A DNA stretch of 7,889 bases from an uncultured Paracoccaceae bacterium (GTDB lineage: Bacteria; Pseudomonadota; Alphaproteobacteria; Rhodobacterales; Rhodobacteraceae), in the NCBI GenBank assembly GCA_937916485.1, contig CALFSV010000115.1, positions 1 through 7,889 on the forward strand. Reading direction: 5' to 3'. A model generated the notes under the pieces. The model ran no database searches. It saw only the letters and a list, made by a program, of their open reading frames with translations, and was not told the DNA's origin. A program made the translations under genes and the position numbers. Positions 1-6,360 of this stretch are shown one piece after another; position 1 is the stretch's first letter, and the number at the start of each line of letters is the position of its first letter.

Positions 1-30
1 GATTTTTCGACTGAATAAGTGAGGTGGCTG

Positions 31-618
31 ATGGATTTGCCAACATTGTTCGAAGTCCTCGCGGCCAGTTTTGATGGTCCAGAAGATATTGAGAAACAAG
101 CGCAAGACGCGCTTCGCACAGCTGATTTTGCAACGCAAACCACCTATGATATGCATCCACTAACAGAGCCGTTCACGACCGTTATGTCACACCCTGACGC
201 ACATCCCGTCTGCAGCGTTATTGGGCAAACTCCACTGCCTTGGGCACCTCCGGAAACATCTTCTGATCCGCTTTACATCGCGCATAGCCTGCCGAAGGTG
301 AATGTGGAATTGTTGGGCCCCGACGGTCTGGTCAAGTCAGAGAAGGTCCGGTTGGGGCTCTATGGCATGTTGCCGAATTTCGAATATGGCATACGGAGCC
401 ACCCCGCCGAAGAGGTGTTTGTCATGTTTGCAGGGCAAGCCTTCTGGAAACGGGGTGCGGCAGCCTACGAAATCCTTGGACCGGGCGGGCGATCCTATCA
501 TCCTTCCATGATGCCCCATGCCAACAAGACTGGAGAAGTGGCGTTCTTATCGGCCTATGTCTGGCATGGCGACGTGTCGACCGAGCAGTATGTTTATGAT
601 GGATATCCCGACGCCTAG
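31..618 (+). CDS. DMSP lyase-family cupin (DddQ-like)
   Basis: Small single-domain cupin of about 195 aa, the usual length of DddQ-type DMSP lyases, which cleave dimethylsulfoniopropionate to DMS and acrylate. Residue numbers here count from the GTG at 19. A helical N-terminal ~90 residues precede the cupin barrel. The metal motif is at H128-x3-E132 (SHPAEEVF), and the second metal histidine is H167 in PSMMPHANKT; the 39-residue spacing resembles DddQ. Y123, five residues before H128, matches the upstream tyrosine of DddQ. In DddQ the motif is H-x3-E-x-Y and that tyrosine is reported as a metal ligand/catalytic residue; here it is F134. Family membership is well supported but lyase activity is doubtful. 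I chose ATG at 31 because GAGGTGG at 21-27 is a good ribosome binding site for it, and the GTG at 19 lies beside that site; an in-frame TAA at 16-18 rules out anything longer. The gene converges on the demethylase-like gene, with stops 2 nt apart. Confidence 0.78.
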   Translation: MDLPTLFEVLAASFDGPEDIEKQAQDALRTADFATQTTYDMHPLTEPFTTVMSHPDAHPVCSVIGQTPLPWAPPETSSDPLYIAHSLPKVNVELLGPDGLVKSEKVRLGLYGMLPNFEYGIRSHPAEEVFVMFAGQAFWKRGAAAYEILGPGGRSYHPSMMPHANKTGEVAFLSAYVWHGDVSTEQYVYDGYPDA

Positions 619-620
619 GT

Positions 621-1730
621 TCAGCACATTGGTAGCGTGGTCACGATGCCGTTCGAAACGCTGCCATCTTGAACTTGAACTGTTACCGCTTGACCTGCAT
701 CCCAAAACGCACGATCTATCATGGATTGCCCAACATTACATTTCAGGCGCGGGGACCAGATGGCAGAGGTAATCTGACCCACGCGCGTATCACCAACCAT
801 CACAGGCCAAGGTTTGGAACAAGTCGGGCAGTGCCCACCGTCAAATGTTACACCGCGCATTTCACGCGTCACACCCTTTGCCGCGATATCCTGCAACGCC
901 TTGCGCCCGATGTAGTCAATTGAGCCATCGGTCACGCAAAACTTGCCATGCCCAATCTCAAACGGGTTGTTCTCGCGCGTGAACTCATTGCCGTATGACA
1001 AAAGGCCGCCTTCAATCCGCTCTATCAGGTTGGGGCAACCGGGGGTGATGTTATGCGCTTGACCTGCGTCCCAGATGGCGTCCCAGAGTGCCGTTCCCAG
1101 GTGCCCCCCCTCCAGATATATCTCGAACCCGCCTTGGCGTGAATAGCCCGAGCGGGCGATCAATTGTCTGGTGCCCTGAAAGTCGACCCAGCCGTATTTG
1201 AAAAAGCCGACATCGCGGATATGCGCGCCGAAAAGCTCTGCCAGCAGATCTTCGGCCTTTGGACCTTGCACAGCCAGTGGCGACACATCAGGTTCGCTCA
1301 CCGCGACATCCAGACCACGCCCCAAGGCAAGACCCATCGCATAAAGCAAAACGTCACTGTCCGCGATGGACAGCCAGAACCGGTCCTCTGCCAGTTTCAA
1401 CATGACGGGATCGTTGATCATGCCAGCCTGTGCATCGATGATCGGAATGTAAAAACAGTCGCCGATCTTTGCGCGGGCGATATTGCGCGGTGTCATCAAT
1501 TGTACAAGGGCAGCAGCATCCAGTCCCGCAATCTGGACTTGACGCTGGCAGGAGACATCCCAGATCTGGACGTGGGCCCGCAGGTGCCAGTAATCCTCCT
1601 CCAGCGTGGGCTGGAACGCCTTGGGCAGCAGCATGTGATTGACGACGGAAAAGCCCCTCACACCGTTCTGTTCGACACGGTCGGTATAAGGCGTGCGGCG
1701 GATGCGCCGCGACATGTTCAGGCCGTCCAT
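621..1730 (-). CDS. dmdA: DMSP demethylase-like GcvT-family protein
   Basis: Soluble tetrahydrofolate-dependent methyltransferase of the GcvT/DmdA family, 369 aa, which I recall as also the length of SAR11 DmdA. DmdA moves a methyl group from DMSP to THF, giving methylmercaptopropionate. From residue 1: N-terminal SRRIRRTPY (7-15) and NHMLLPKAF (31-39), NDP (106-108) after the AGM turn, SIADSDVLL (121-129), EPDVSPLAVQGPKA (146-159), RSGYSRQGGFEIY (193-205), GCPNLIERIEGGLLSYGN (231-248), and a C-terminal beta-barrel domain with WSPRLKCNVG (325-334). These blocks follow DmdA more closely than glycine-cleavage T proteins. By my memory of the SAR11 structure, Trp197 lies in the substrate pocket; the equivalent here is Y196, while E203 and Y205 are kept. 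The start at 1730 is chosen because its ATG overlaps the upstream TGA (TGATG) and fits the family length; a longer frame from TTG at 1862 would run 130 nt into the upstream gene. It could be true DmdA or a paralogue for another methylated onium compound. Confidence 0.8.
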   Translation of the reverse strand: MDGLNMSRRIRRTPYTDRVEQNGVRGFSVVNHMLLPKAFQPTLEEDYWHLRAHVQIWDVSCQRQVQIAGLDAAALVQLMTPRNIARAKIGDCFYIPIIDAQAGMINDPVMLKLAEDRFWLSIADSDVLLYAMGLALGRGLDVAVSEPDVSPLAVQGPKAEDLLAELFGAHIRDVGFFKYGWVDFQGTRQLIARSGYSRQGGFEIYLEGGHLGTALWDAIWDAGQAHNITPGCPNLIERIEGGLLSYGNEFTRENNPFEIGHGKFCVTDGSIDYIGRKALQDIAAKGVTREMRGVTFDGGHCPTCSKPWPVMVGDTRVGQITSAIWSPRLKCNVGQSMIDRAFWDAGQAVTVQVQDGSVSNGIVTTLPMC

Positions 1731-2065
1731 CAGCGCGAGGTCCACATCGAATAGGAATTGGGGTTCAAGATAATCGGCATATGATATGCGCCTTCGGGGT
1801 CTGTCATGGCAAAGCGCAGCGCGATTTGCGTGACCGCAGCGGGCATGTTGCGGGCGGCCCAATAGCGGGCAGTGTCAAAGACCAATTCATACATCGCGTC
1901 AGGATCAATGTCTTTGGCGTCGATGTTTTCTGATAGCCGGCCGCCTTCATCCATCTGCGCGGTAAAGGTCACGGTGCTTGTGGTCAGGTTCGTCAATGTC
2001 ACAGGAATCTCTCCCGCATGGGTGCCATCAGTGCCATTGAGCGTATGCGACGTAAGAGTTGCCAT
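1730..2065 (-). CDS. transthyretin-like hydroxyisourate hydrolase homologue
   Basis: A 111-aa protein with the full transthyretin-like fold pattern of 5-hydroxyisourate hydrolase (HIUase), which opens the product of urate oxidation. Matches in order: LTSHTLN (4-10) with the conserved His at H7; MDEGGR (38-43) with the conserved Arg at R43; YELVFDTARYW (59-69); and YHMPIILNPNSYS (94-106) with the conserved His at H95. The family's diagnostic C-terminal YRGS is replaced by WTSR (108-111), which ends the protein. Canonical HIUases use the three conserved residues plus the YRGS tail in the active site of a tetramer, so substrate preference has probably changed. No urate oxidase, OHCU decarboxylase or allantoinase is visible in the window, which argues against purine breakdown. 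The ATG overlaps the stop of the ThDP gene by one base (TAATG) and its own TGA overlaps the next ATG. With no strong ribosome binding site of its own, it is probably translated by coupling. Confidence 0.82.
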   Translation of the reverse strand: MATLTSHTLNGTDGTHAGEIPVTLTNLTTSTVTFTAQMDEGGRLSENIDAKDIDPDAMYELVFDTARYWAARNMPAAVTQIALRFAMTDPEGAYHMPIILNPNSYSMWTSR

Positions 2066-3783
2066 TATTCAATCGAAGCCTTGTCCCGTTTATCTGATGT
2101 TGCGGCCACAATCGGGCTAATCACACCGCGACATTTGACATTCACAATGGCAGTTTTGCCGCTGGCCATCGCCCGTTGCAAGGCGGGGGCAAGTTGGTCG
2201 CGTGTTTCCACCAATTCACCATGCCCACCTAGACCTTCGCACATCGCGTGGAACGGAATATCGCGGAAATCGGTGGCAAAGTGTTTGCCGTTCGCAAACA
2301 GGCGTTCTTGTTGCTGCGAGATACAGTCCAGACCGCCATTGTTGTCGATCACGATGGTGATGGGCAGATTGTCCTGAAAGGCGGATTCAATCGACAGGCC
2401 GCCAGACAGAAACGCGCCATCGCCGGAGATCACTACCACATTGCGATTTGGATGCAGCGCCTTGGCAGAGACGCCAAAGGACACTCCAACCCCAAGCAAA
2501 GAGTAATTGCCGGGGTGCATGATCCCGCCCAGTTTCTGCCCGCGCCATCCGGCCATGTTCACCGCAATCTCTGACCAGAAATGGGTGTTGCCGCCGTCAA
2601 AGATCAGCCAGTCGTTTTCGCCCATTTGCTCCTGCACGTCCAGTGACAGTTGCAGAGGGTGCATCTTGCCGGGCTTGGCACTCTCGGCTTCGATATGGGC
2701 GTACCATTCATCCACCCAAGCAGCTCGGCGGGTCCGTTGCAGATCAAACCATTCGGGCCACATTTTGCCCACGCCGCTCAAGGCCTCAAGGAAGGCGCCG
2801 GGATCGCAGAGCAGCACCTCGTCGGCAGCTTGATTGTATTCTAATTCTTCGTGACTGCCGTTGATGCAGACCAGTGTTTGATCCTCCGTGAAAAACGGCG
2901 GATTGCCAAAGTTCATTTGATTGTCCAGACGCGCCCCGATCATCAGGACCAAATCAGCCTCGTGAATGGCGGGTTTCGACGGGTGATACTGGTGAAAATC
3001 TGCAAGGCCCATATAGGCCTCACATTCTTCGCCAAGCAGTTTGGAATGATAAGGAACGTTGAAAATCGGTAAGCGCAGGGCTTTACCGACCTGTTCCAGC
3101 TTCTCCTCGGACTTGGACCACCAGACGCCATGACCACCGATGATAACGGGACGCTTTGCGTTTTTCACCTTCTCCAAAACTACGCCTAAGGCGGTAGGGT
3201 CAGGCCATGCACGCGGGGCAGTGCGATCCGTGCGGTTGAACGGGCGCTCGTCCAGTCCCGCATCGGGCGCGAAGGATGAGAACATGATGTCCACCGGCAA
3301 TGAGATATGGACAGGGCCGGGGTAGCCGGTTGTTGCGGCGGTCCATGCGCGGTTTACAAACTCGCTGATCCGTTCGCCATCGGTGATCTGGGCGGAATAC
3401 TTGACCAAGGGGGCCGCAATGGCGACATCGTCGATCTCTTTGAAACCGCCCGCACCCTGACGTTTGAGCGTTGATGATCCGGTGACAAAAATGACCGGGC
3501 TGCGTTCGCCGCCTGCCTCCAGCATCGCGGGCACGGCGTTAGCAAAGCCTTCGGGGCCGACAAGGCAAACGACGGGTTTGCGGGTGATGCGGGCGTGACC
3601 ATCCGCCAAATGCCCTGCGATCTGTTCATGAGGGGTGTTGATGACCGGCATCTGACATTCCATGAATCCTTCAAGCGCAGGATTGCAAAAGCCACCGGCT
3701 AGCGTGAACACATGGTCCACCCCTTTTTCTTTGAGGGCGCGGGCCAGCAAAGCGCCGCCTCTGATCATTTTGGAATCCGTCAT
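2065..3783 (-). CDS. ThDP-dependent enzyme (acetolactate synthase/2-oxoacid decarboxylase group)
   Basis: Cytosolic thiamine-diphosphate enzyme of 572 aa with all three domains of the acetolactate synthase/benzoylformate decarboxylase superfamily. The N-terminal PYR domain has FTLAGGFCNPAL (26-37) and PHEQIAGHLADGHAR (51-65), with the cofactor-activating glutamate E53. A central domain (~190-350) contains VIIGGHG. The C-terminal PP domain has GDG at 454-456 followed by NN at 481-482, the Mg/diphosphate motif. It is not glyoxylate carboligase, which lacks the glutamate. The LVGPEGFANAV stretch (74-84) replaces the region that carries the catalytic His of benzoylformate decarboxylase, so the reaction cannot be fixed by motif: decarboxylation of a 2-oxo acid, C-C ligation or acyl-CoA lysis remain possible. 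Its place 15 nt after a 2-hydroxy acid oxidase, as in mandelate operons, suggests that it takes that enzyme's 2-oxo acid product. The ATG at 3783 has a GTAGGA-type ribosome binding site around 3792-3797, overlapping the upstream stop. Confidence 0.88.
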   Translation of the reverse strand: MTDSKMIRGGALLARALKEKGVDHVFTLAGGFCNPALEGFMECQMPVINTPHEQIAGHLADGHARITRKPVVCLVGPEGFANAVPAMLEAGGERSPVIFVTGSSTLKRQGAGGFKEIDDVAIAAPLVKYSAQITDGERISEFVNRAWTAATTGYPGPVHISLPVDIMFSSFAPDAGLDERPFNRTDRTAPRAWPDPTALGVVLEKVKNAKRPVIIGGHGVWWSKSEEKLEQVGKALRLPIFNVPYHSKLLGEECEAYMGLADFHQYHPSKPAIHEADLVLMIGARLDNQMNFGNPPFFTEDQTLVCINGSHEELEYNQAADEVLLCDPGAFLEALSGVGKMWPEWFDLQRTRRAAWVDEWYAHIEAESAKPGKMHPLQLSLDVQEQMGENDWLIFDGGNTHFWSEIAVNMAGWRGQKLGGIMHPGNYSLLGVGVSFGVSAKALHPNRNVVVISGDGAFLSGGLSIESAFQDNLPITIVIDNNGGLDCISQQQERLFANGKHFATDFRDIPFHAMCEGLGGHGELVETRDQLAPALQRAMASGKTAIVNVKCRGVISPIVAATSDKRDKASIE

Positions 3784-3798
3784 TGGATATGTCCTACT

Positions 3799-4995
3799 TC
3801 AGGTTTTGGCGGCGAGCCGCAAGGCCGCCTGTGTTTTCGTTTCCGCATCAACGTGCGCGTGACTCGCGTCTTGGAAAATGACATTGGGTCCAAGCTGGTC
3901 AATCGAAGTGATGCCCAATTGCGCCATTACAACACTGATATCTGTCGCAAAGCAGCTCAGAAGCGCGTTCAGACCGGCCGCGCCTTCGGCCCCCAAAGCA
4001 AAGAGGGCAGGGCGCCCAATCATCACAAAATCAGCACCAAGGGCGAGCGCCTTGATGATGTCTTCACCATTGCGAATGCCACTGTCGAACAACAGCGGGA
4101 ATTCGGGACCAACAGCGGCACGGATCAGTGGCAAAAGCCGGATCGCGGGGGGAACGCTGTCCAACTGCCGCCCGCCATGGTTCGAGACATAGATTGCGTC
4201 GGCCCCCAAACTGCGGATGCGGAGTGCATCCGCCGCAGATGTCACACCTTTGACAATCAGCTTGCCCGGCCATTTGCCCCGCAACCGCTCCAGAAACGCC
4301 CAGTCTGCACCAGACCGGCTTGCCCCGCGATCAAAGGTGTTGCTGCCTTTACTATCGGTAAAGTTCATCGGGCGCGGCGCGCCTGCAGCCAGCGTGCTGA
4401 GAGACCAGCTTGGGTGGGTGGCGAAGTCCCAGAATGCGCGGGGCGTCATGGCAAAGGGAACCGTGAAGCCATTGCGCAGATCGCGCACCCTGCGAGAAAC
4501 CTGCGGCACATCCACCGTCAAGATCAGCGTTTCATATCCGGCAATTTGGGCACGTTCGACCATGGCAAAAGATGCCTCTTGAGAACCGCCAAAATAGAGC
4601 TGGAACCAAGCATGCAGTCCCGCCATGCGCGCCATATCTTCAATTGAGGTGGAGGCGGCGGAGGACAGGCACATGGGGAAATCCATGGCCTTTGAGGCAC
4701 TTGCAATCGACGCGTCGGCCATCGGATGCACAAGATTGCACATGCCCATAGGGGCGATTCCAAATGGCACTTTGTAGGATTGCCCCATAAAAGTCGTGGC
4801 TAGAGAAGACTGTGCGACATCTGTCATCACACGGGGTTGCAGCATGACATTATCGAACTGAGAGACATTGCGCGCCGTGCCGACTTCGCGCCCAGAAGCC
4901 CCTTCGACAAAATCAAAGACAAGCCGGGGCAGCCGCCGGTCAGCCAGCCGTCTCGCGTCTTCGTTCGAAAAAATTCTGCTACTGCGCTGCATCAT
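3799..4995 (-). CDS. FMN-dependent alpha-hydroxy acid oxidase/dehydrogenase
   Basis: Member of the FMN-binding (TIM barrel) family of lactate dehydrogenase LldD, mandelate dehydrogenase and glycolate oxidase; it oxidises a 2-hydroxy acid to a 2-oxo acid. At 398 aa it has LldD length. Visible active-site and FMN residues: QLY (Y134), TVD (D162), SRR (R169), VKG (K249), the base histidine and arginine in SNHGGRQLD (H273, R276), and DSGIRNG plus MIGRP (R308, R328) for FMN phosphate. The tyrosine near the N-terminus that binds substrate carboxylate (Tyr24 of spinach glycolate oxidase) is F29 here, in LVFDFVEGA. There is no signal peptide; some relatives are membrane-associated, but nothing in the sequence decides this. 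First gene of the minus-strand operon, 15 nt before the ThDP gene. Two adjacent ATGs (4995, 4992) are possible starts; AAGG at 5010-5007 is a weak ribosome binding site. Substrate unknown; lactate, glycolate, mandelate-like or larger 2-hydroxy acids are all possible. Confidence 0.9.
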   Translation of the reverse strand: MMQRSSRIFSNEDARRLADRRLPRLVFDFVEGASGREVGTARNVSQFDNVMLQPRVMTDVAQSSLATTFMGQSYKVPFGIAPMGMCNLVHPMADASIASASKAMDFPMCLSSAASTSIEDMARMAGLHAWFQLYFGGSQEASFAMVERAQIAGYETLILTVDVPQVSRRVRDLRNGFTVPFAMTPRAFWDFATHPSWSLSTLAAGAPRPMNFTDSKGSNTFDRGASRSGADWAFLERLRGKWPGKLIVKGVTSAADALRIRSLGADAIYVSNHGGRQLDSVPPAIRLLPLIRAAVGPEFPLLFDSGIRNGEDIIKALALGADFVMIGRPALFALGAEGAAGLNALLSCFATDISVVMAQLGITSIDQLGPNVIFQDASHAHVDAETKTQAALRLAAKT

Positions 4996-5162
4996 ACGGG
5001 CGAATGCCTTTAATTATGTCTGATTTCTCTCAGTTTAAAAGAATTTGGTTGCCCTGACCAATCGAATAATCTCTCTAACCCATACGTCAGGGCTATTCCT
5101 TTTCGCATTCATACGTCCAATGAATATGTCGCCTCGCTTTTTCGATTAGTCAAGAACTCGGA

Positions 5163-5187
5163 CTAAAGTTTATGCTTTAAACATTAG
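5163..5187. promoter_or_regulatory. quasi-palindromic operator candidate
   Basis: Arms CTAAAGTTTA and TAAACATTAG flank a 5-nt centre (TGCTT); nine of ten arm positions are complementary, and one further pair (5161/5189) matches beyond a mismatch. It covers the likely -10 element TATGCT of the transporter promoter and lies 83 nt before the dctP ATG, the usual position of a repressor site. The cognate regulator is unknown. Confidence 0.5.
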
Positions 5188-5260
5188 ACGAGGCTTTACC
5201 GTCGCCTCACATATTGCGCTTGAACGCTTTGCAACAGGAACGTTGGGCGCGCATCGTTTG

Positions 5261-5266
5261 GGAGAA
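5261..5266 (+). promoter_or_regulatory. dctP ribosome binding site
   Basis: GGAGAA ends 4 nt before the ATG at 5271 (a short but workable spacing) and decides the start. The frame is open back to a TTG at 5214, but the residues encoded between them would put a non-hydrophobic extension in front of the signal peptide. Confidence 0.6.
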
Positions 5267-5270
5267 CCCG

Positions 5271-6293
5271 ATGACATTTCGAGAATCAACTCAGAGGCTC
5301 AAAGTTAGCTGTGCGGTGGTTGCTGTGGGCGCAATTTCACTGATACTCACGGGCGCCGTCAGCGCACAGGAATATACTGCGCGACTGTCGGTGCACTGGG
5401 GACCAACACACCATAGTGCAATTCACGCCAAGATGTTCGCTGACGAGGTTAACAAACGCGCCGATGGGCGGCTTCGTATCGACTATTTTCCGTCCGGTCA
5501 GCTTTTTGGCGTCCGCGAGCAACTTGGCGCGGTTACCTCTGGAGCCATTGAGATGGGCGGTATCGTCGGGGTGGTGTCGTTTCCGCCGATCAACAAGAAT
5601 TTTAACGTGGTTTCGATCACCGGTATGTTCGACAGCTATGGCGAACAGCGCGCATTCTTTCAGGACGATCCAACTGGCAAGGCCGTTTGGGATGACATTA
5701 CAAAAAAATCAGACTCTGTACTGTTGATGTATGACCCCGTTGGTCCTGTGATGACCTTCTCAACACAGGAATTGAATGGCGTGAAGTCGATGTCAGGCTT
5801 AAAGGCTCGGGCCTTGATCGGGGCAGAGCGGCCGATGTGGGAGGCACTTGGCGCCAACACGGTGTCCATGCCGACGGGGGAGGTCTATTCTGGTCTTCAA
5901 ACCGGTATGATCGACACGATCAACAGCCCTCCAGGTTCCATCCGCGCGTTCAGCTGGTGGGAATACCTTACTCATGGTCAAAAGCCATACCAATACTACG
6001 CGGATGCCTACATCATGGCGAACAAGACATGGTTCAACGGGCTCCCTCAGGACTTGCAGCAATTGCTGATCAACGTGGGCCAAGAGGTCGGCCAAATATC
6101 GACTGACGAGATCCTGAAGACAGGCGAGGAAACGCTGACAGAATTTCAAGAACGTGGTGGGATCGTCACCAAACTCGAAGGCGACGCGCTGGCCGAATTC
6201 AACACGTTGATGAGCGACAAAGTGATACCAGTCATTGCAGACACAGTTGATGCAGATGTTATCTCAGCAGCTTCTGCTTTCGCCGCCAACTGA
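5271..6293 (+). CDS. dctP: TRAP transporter substrate-binding protein DctP
   Basis: Periplasmic solute receptor of a tripartite ATP-independent periplasmic (TRAP) transporter; 340 aa, normal for the family. Residues 1-32 form a Sec signal peptide: basic start, hydrophobic core (VAVGAISLILTGAV, 17-30) and a predicted cut after AVSA, before Q33. Family marks are HWGPTHHSA (42-50), FADEVNKRADGRLRIDYFP (56-74), SGLKARAL (175-182) with the conserved ligand-binding arginine at R180, and PTGEVYSGLQTGMID (201-215). That arginine normally salt-bridges the carboxylate of the ligand, so the cargo is probably an organic acid or zwitterion with a carboxyl group. Aromatic residues NSPPGSIRAFSWWEY (218-232) occupy the region that shapes the pocket; they might suit a cationic or bulky group, but this is inference. 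First gene of the rightward operon, divergent from the oxidase operon, which suggests that it imports that pathway's substrate. Confidence 0.93.
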   Translation: MTFRESTQRLKVSCAVVAVGAISLILTGAVSAQEYTARLSVHWGPTHHSAIHAKMFADEVNKRADGRLRIDYFPSGQLFGVREQLGAVTSGAIEMGGIVGVVSFPPINKNFNVVSITGMFDSYGEQRAFFQDDPTGKAVWDDITKKSDSVLLMYDPVGPVMTFSTQELNGVKSMSGLKARALIGAERPMWEALGANTVSMPTGEVYSGLQTGMIDTINSPPGSIRAFSWWEYLTHGQKPYQYYADAYIMANKTWFNGLPQDLQQLLINVGQEVGQISTDEILKTGEETLTEFQERGGIVTKLEGDALAEFNTLMSDKVIPVIADTVDADVISAASAFAAN

Positions 6294-6310
6294 GATGAAT
6301 GAAAGCGAAC

Positions 6311-6360
6311 GCCTGCGCAGTCTGTGTGGGCGTCACACTAACACCTGCGGGGCTGTTTTC
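6311..6360 (+). terminator. dctP-dctQ intercistronic hairpin
   Basis: Hairpin starting 17 nt after the dctP stop. GCC (6311-6313) pairs with GGC (6351-6353), CGCAG (6316-6320) with CTGCG (6345-6349), and GTGTG (6324-6328) with CACAC (6334-6338) around a 5-nt loop. TGTTTTC (6354-6360) follows, giving a terminator-like outline. As an attenuator or a 3'-end stabiliser it would let the binding protein be made in excess over the membrane subunits. The 3' arm also contains GGGG (6349-6352), the only purine-rich stretch before the dctQ ATG. Confidence 0.5.

Larger units (their letters stand above)
4996..5270. promoter_or_regulatory. divergent promoter/operator region
   Basis: Non-coding, comparatively AT-rich spacer between the oxidase operon (leftward) and the TRAP operon (rightward), the natural site for shared control. 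It holds a 25-bp quasi-palindrome (5163-5187), an 8-bp inverted repeat GCCCTGAC/GTCAGGGC (5051-5058 and 5086-5093), two copies of CATACGTC (5081 and 5110) and two of GTCGCCTC (5128 and 5201). GTTTAAA at 5033-5039 is the exact reverse complement of TTTAAAC at 5176-5182. A possible rightward promoter is TAGTCA (5147-5152) with TATGCT (5171-5176), spacer 18. A possible leftward one uses TTGGTC (5061-5056) and TTAAAC (5038-5033), spacer 17. Both are weak matches. No regulator gene lies in the window. Confidence 0.6.

Noticed and set aside
1..18. Possible tail of an upstream gene ending in TAA at 16-18
   Set aside because: All three forward frames reach a stop within the first 22 bases, so nothing shows which, if any, is coding.
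19..30. GTG at 19 as the cupin start
   Set aside because: It abuts the GAGGTGG ribosome binding site that serves the ATG at 31, and no ribosome binding site lies in front of the GTG itself.
631..665. Stem GGTAGCGT/ACGCTGCC as a terminator for the convergent genes
   Set aside because: It has a 19-nt loop, includes a G-T pair, lacks a T tract on either strand and lies in the demethylase-like coding sequence.
1164..1754. 196-aa open frame on the plus strand
   Set aside because: It is antisense to the demethylase-like gene and shows no recognisable motif.
1731..1862. Longer 413-aa form of the demethylase-like protein from TTG at 1862
   Set aside because: It would overlap the transthyretin-like gene by over 130 nt with low-complexity out-of-frame residues; the ATG at 1730 gives the family length of 369 aa.
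1730..3783. Purine (urate/glyoxylate) degradation locus, from HIUase plus ThDP carboligase
   Set aside because: The ThDP enzyme has the catalytic glutamate that glyoxylate carboligase lacks, the HIUase homologue lost YRGS, and no other urate gene is present.
3712..4647. 311-aa open frame on the plus strand
   Set aside because: It is antisense to the oxidase and ThDP genes, with a protein rich in Arg/Gln/His and no domain pattern; the minus-strand products are clear families.
5214..5270. TTG start at 5214 for DctP
   Set aside because: It adds 19 polar residues before a normal signal peptide; ATG at 5271 has GGAGAA upstream.
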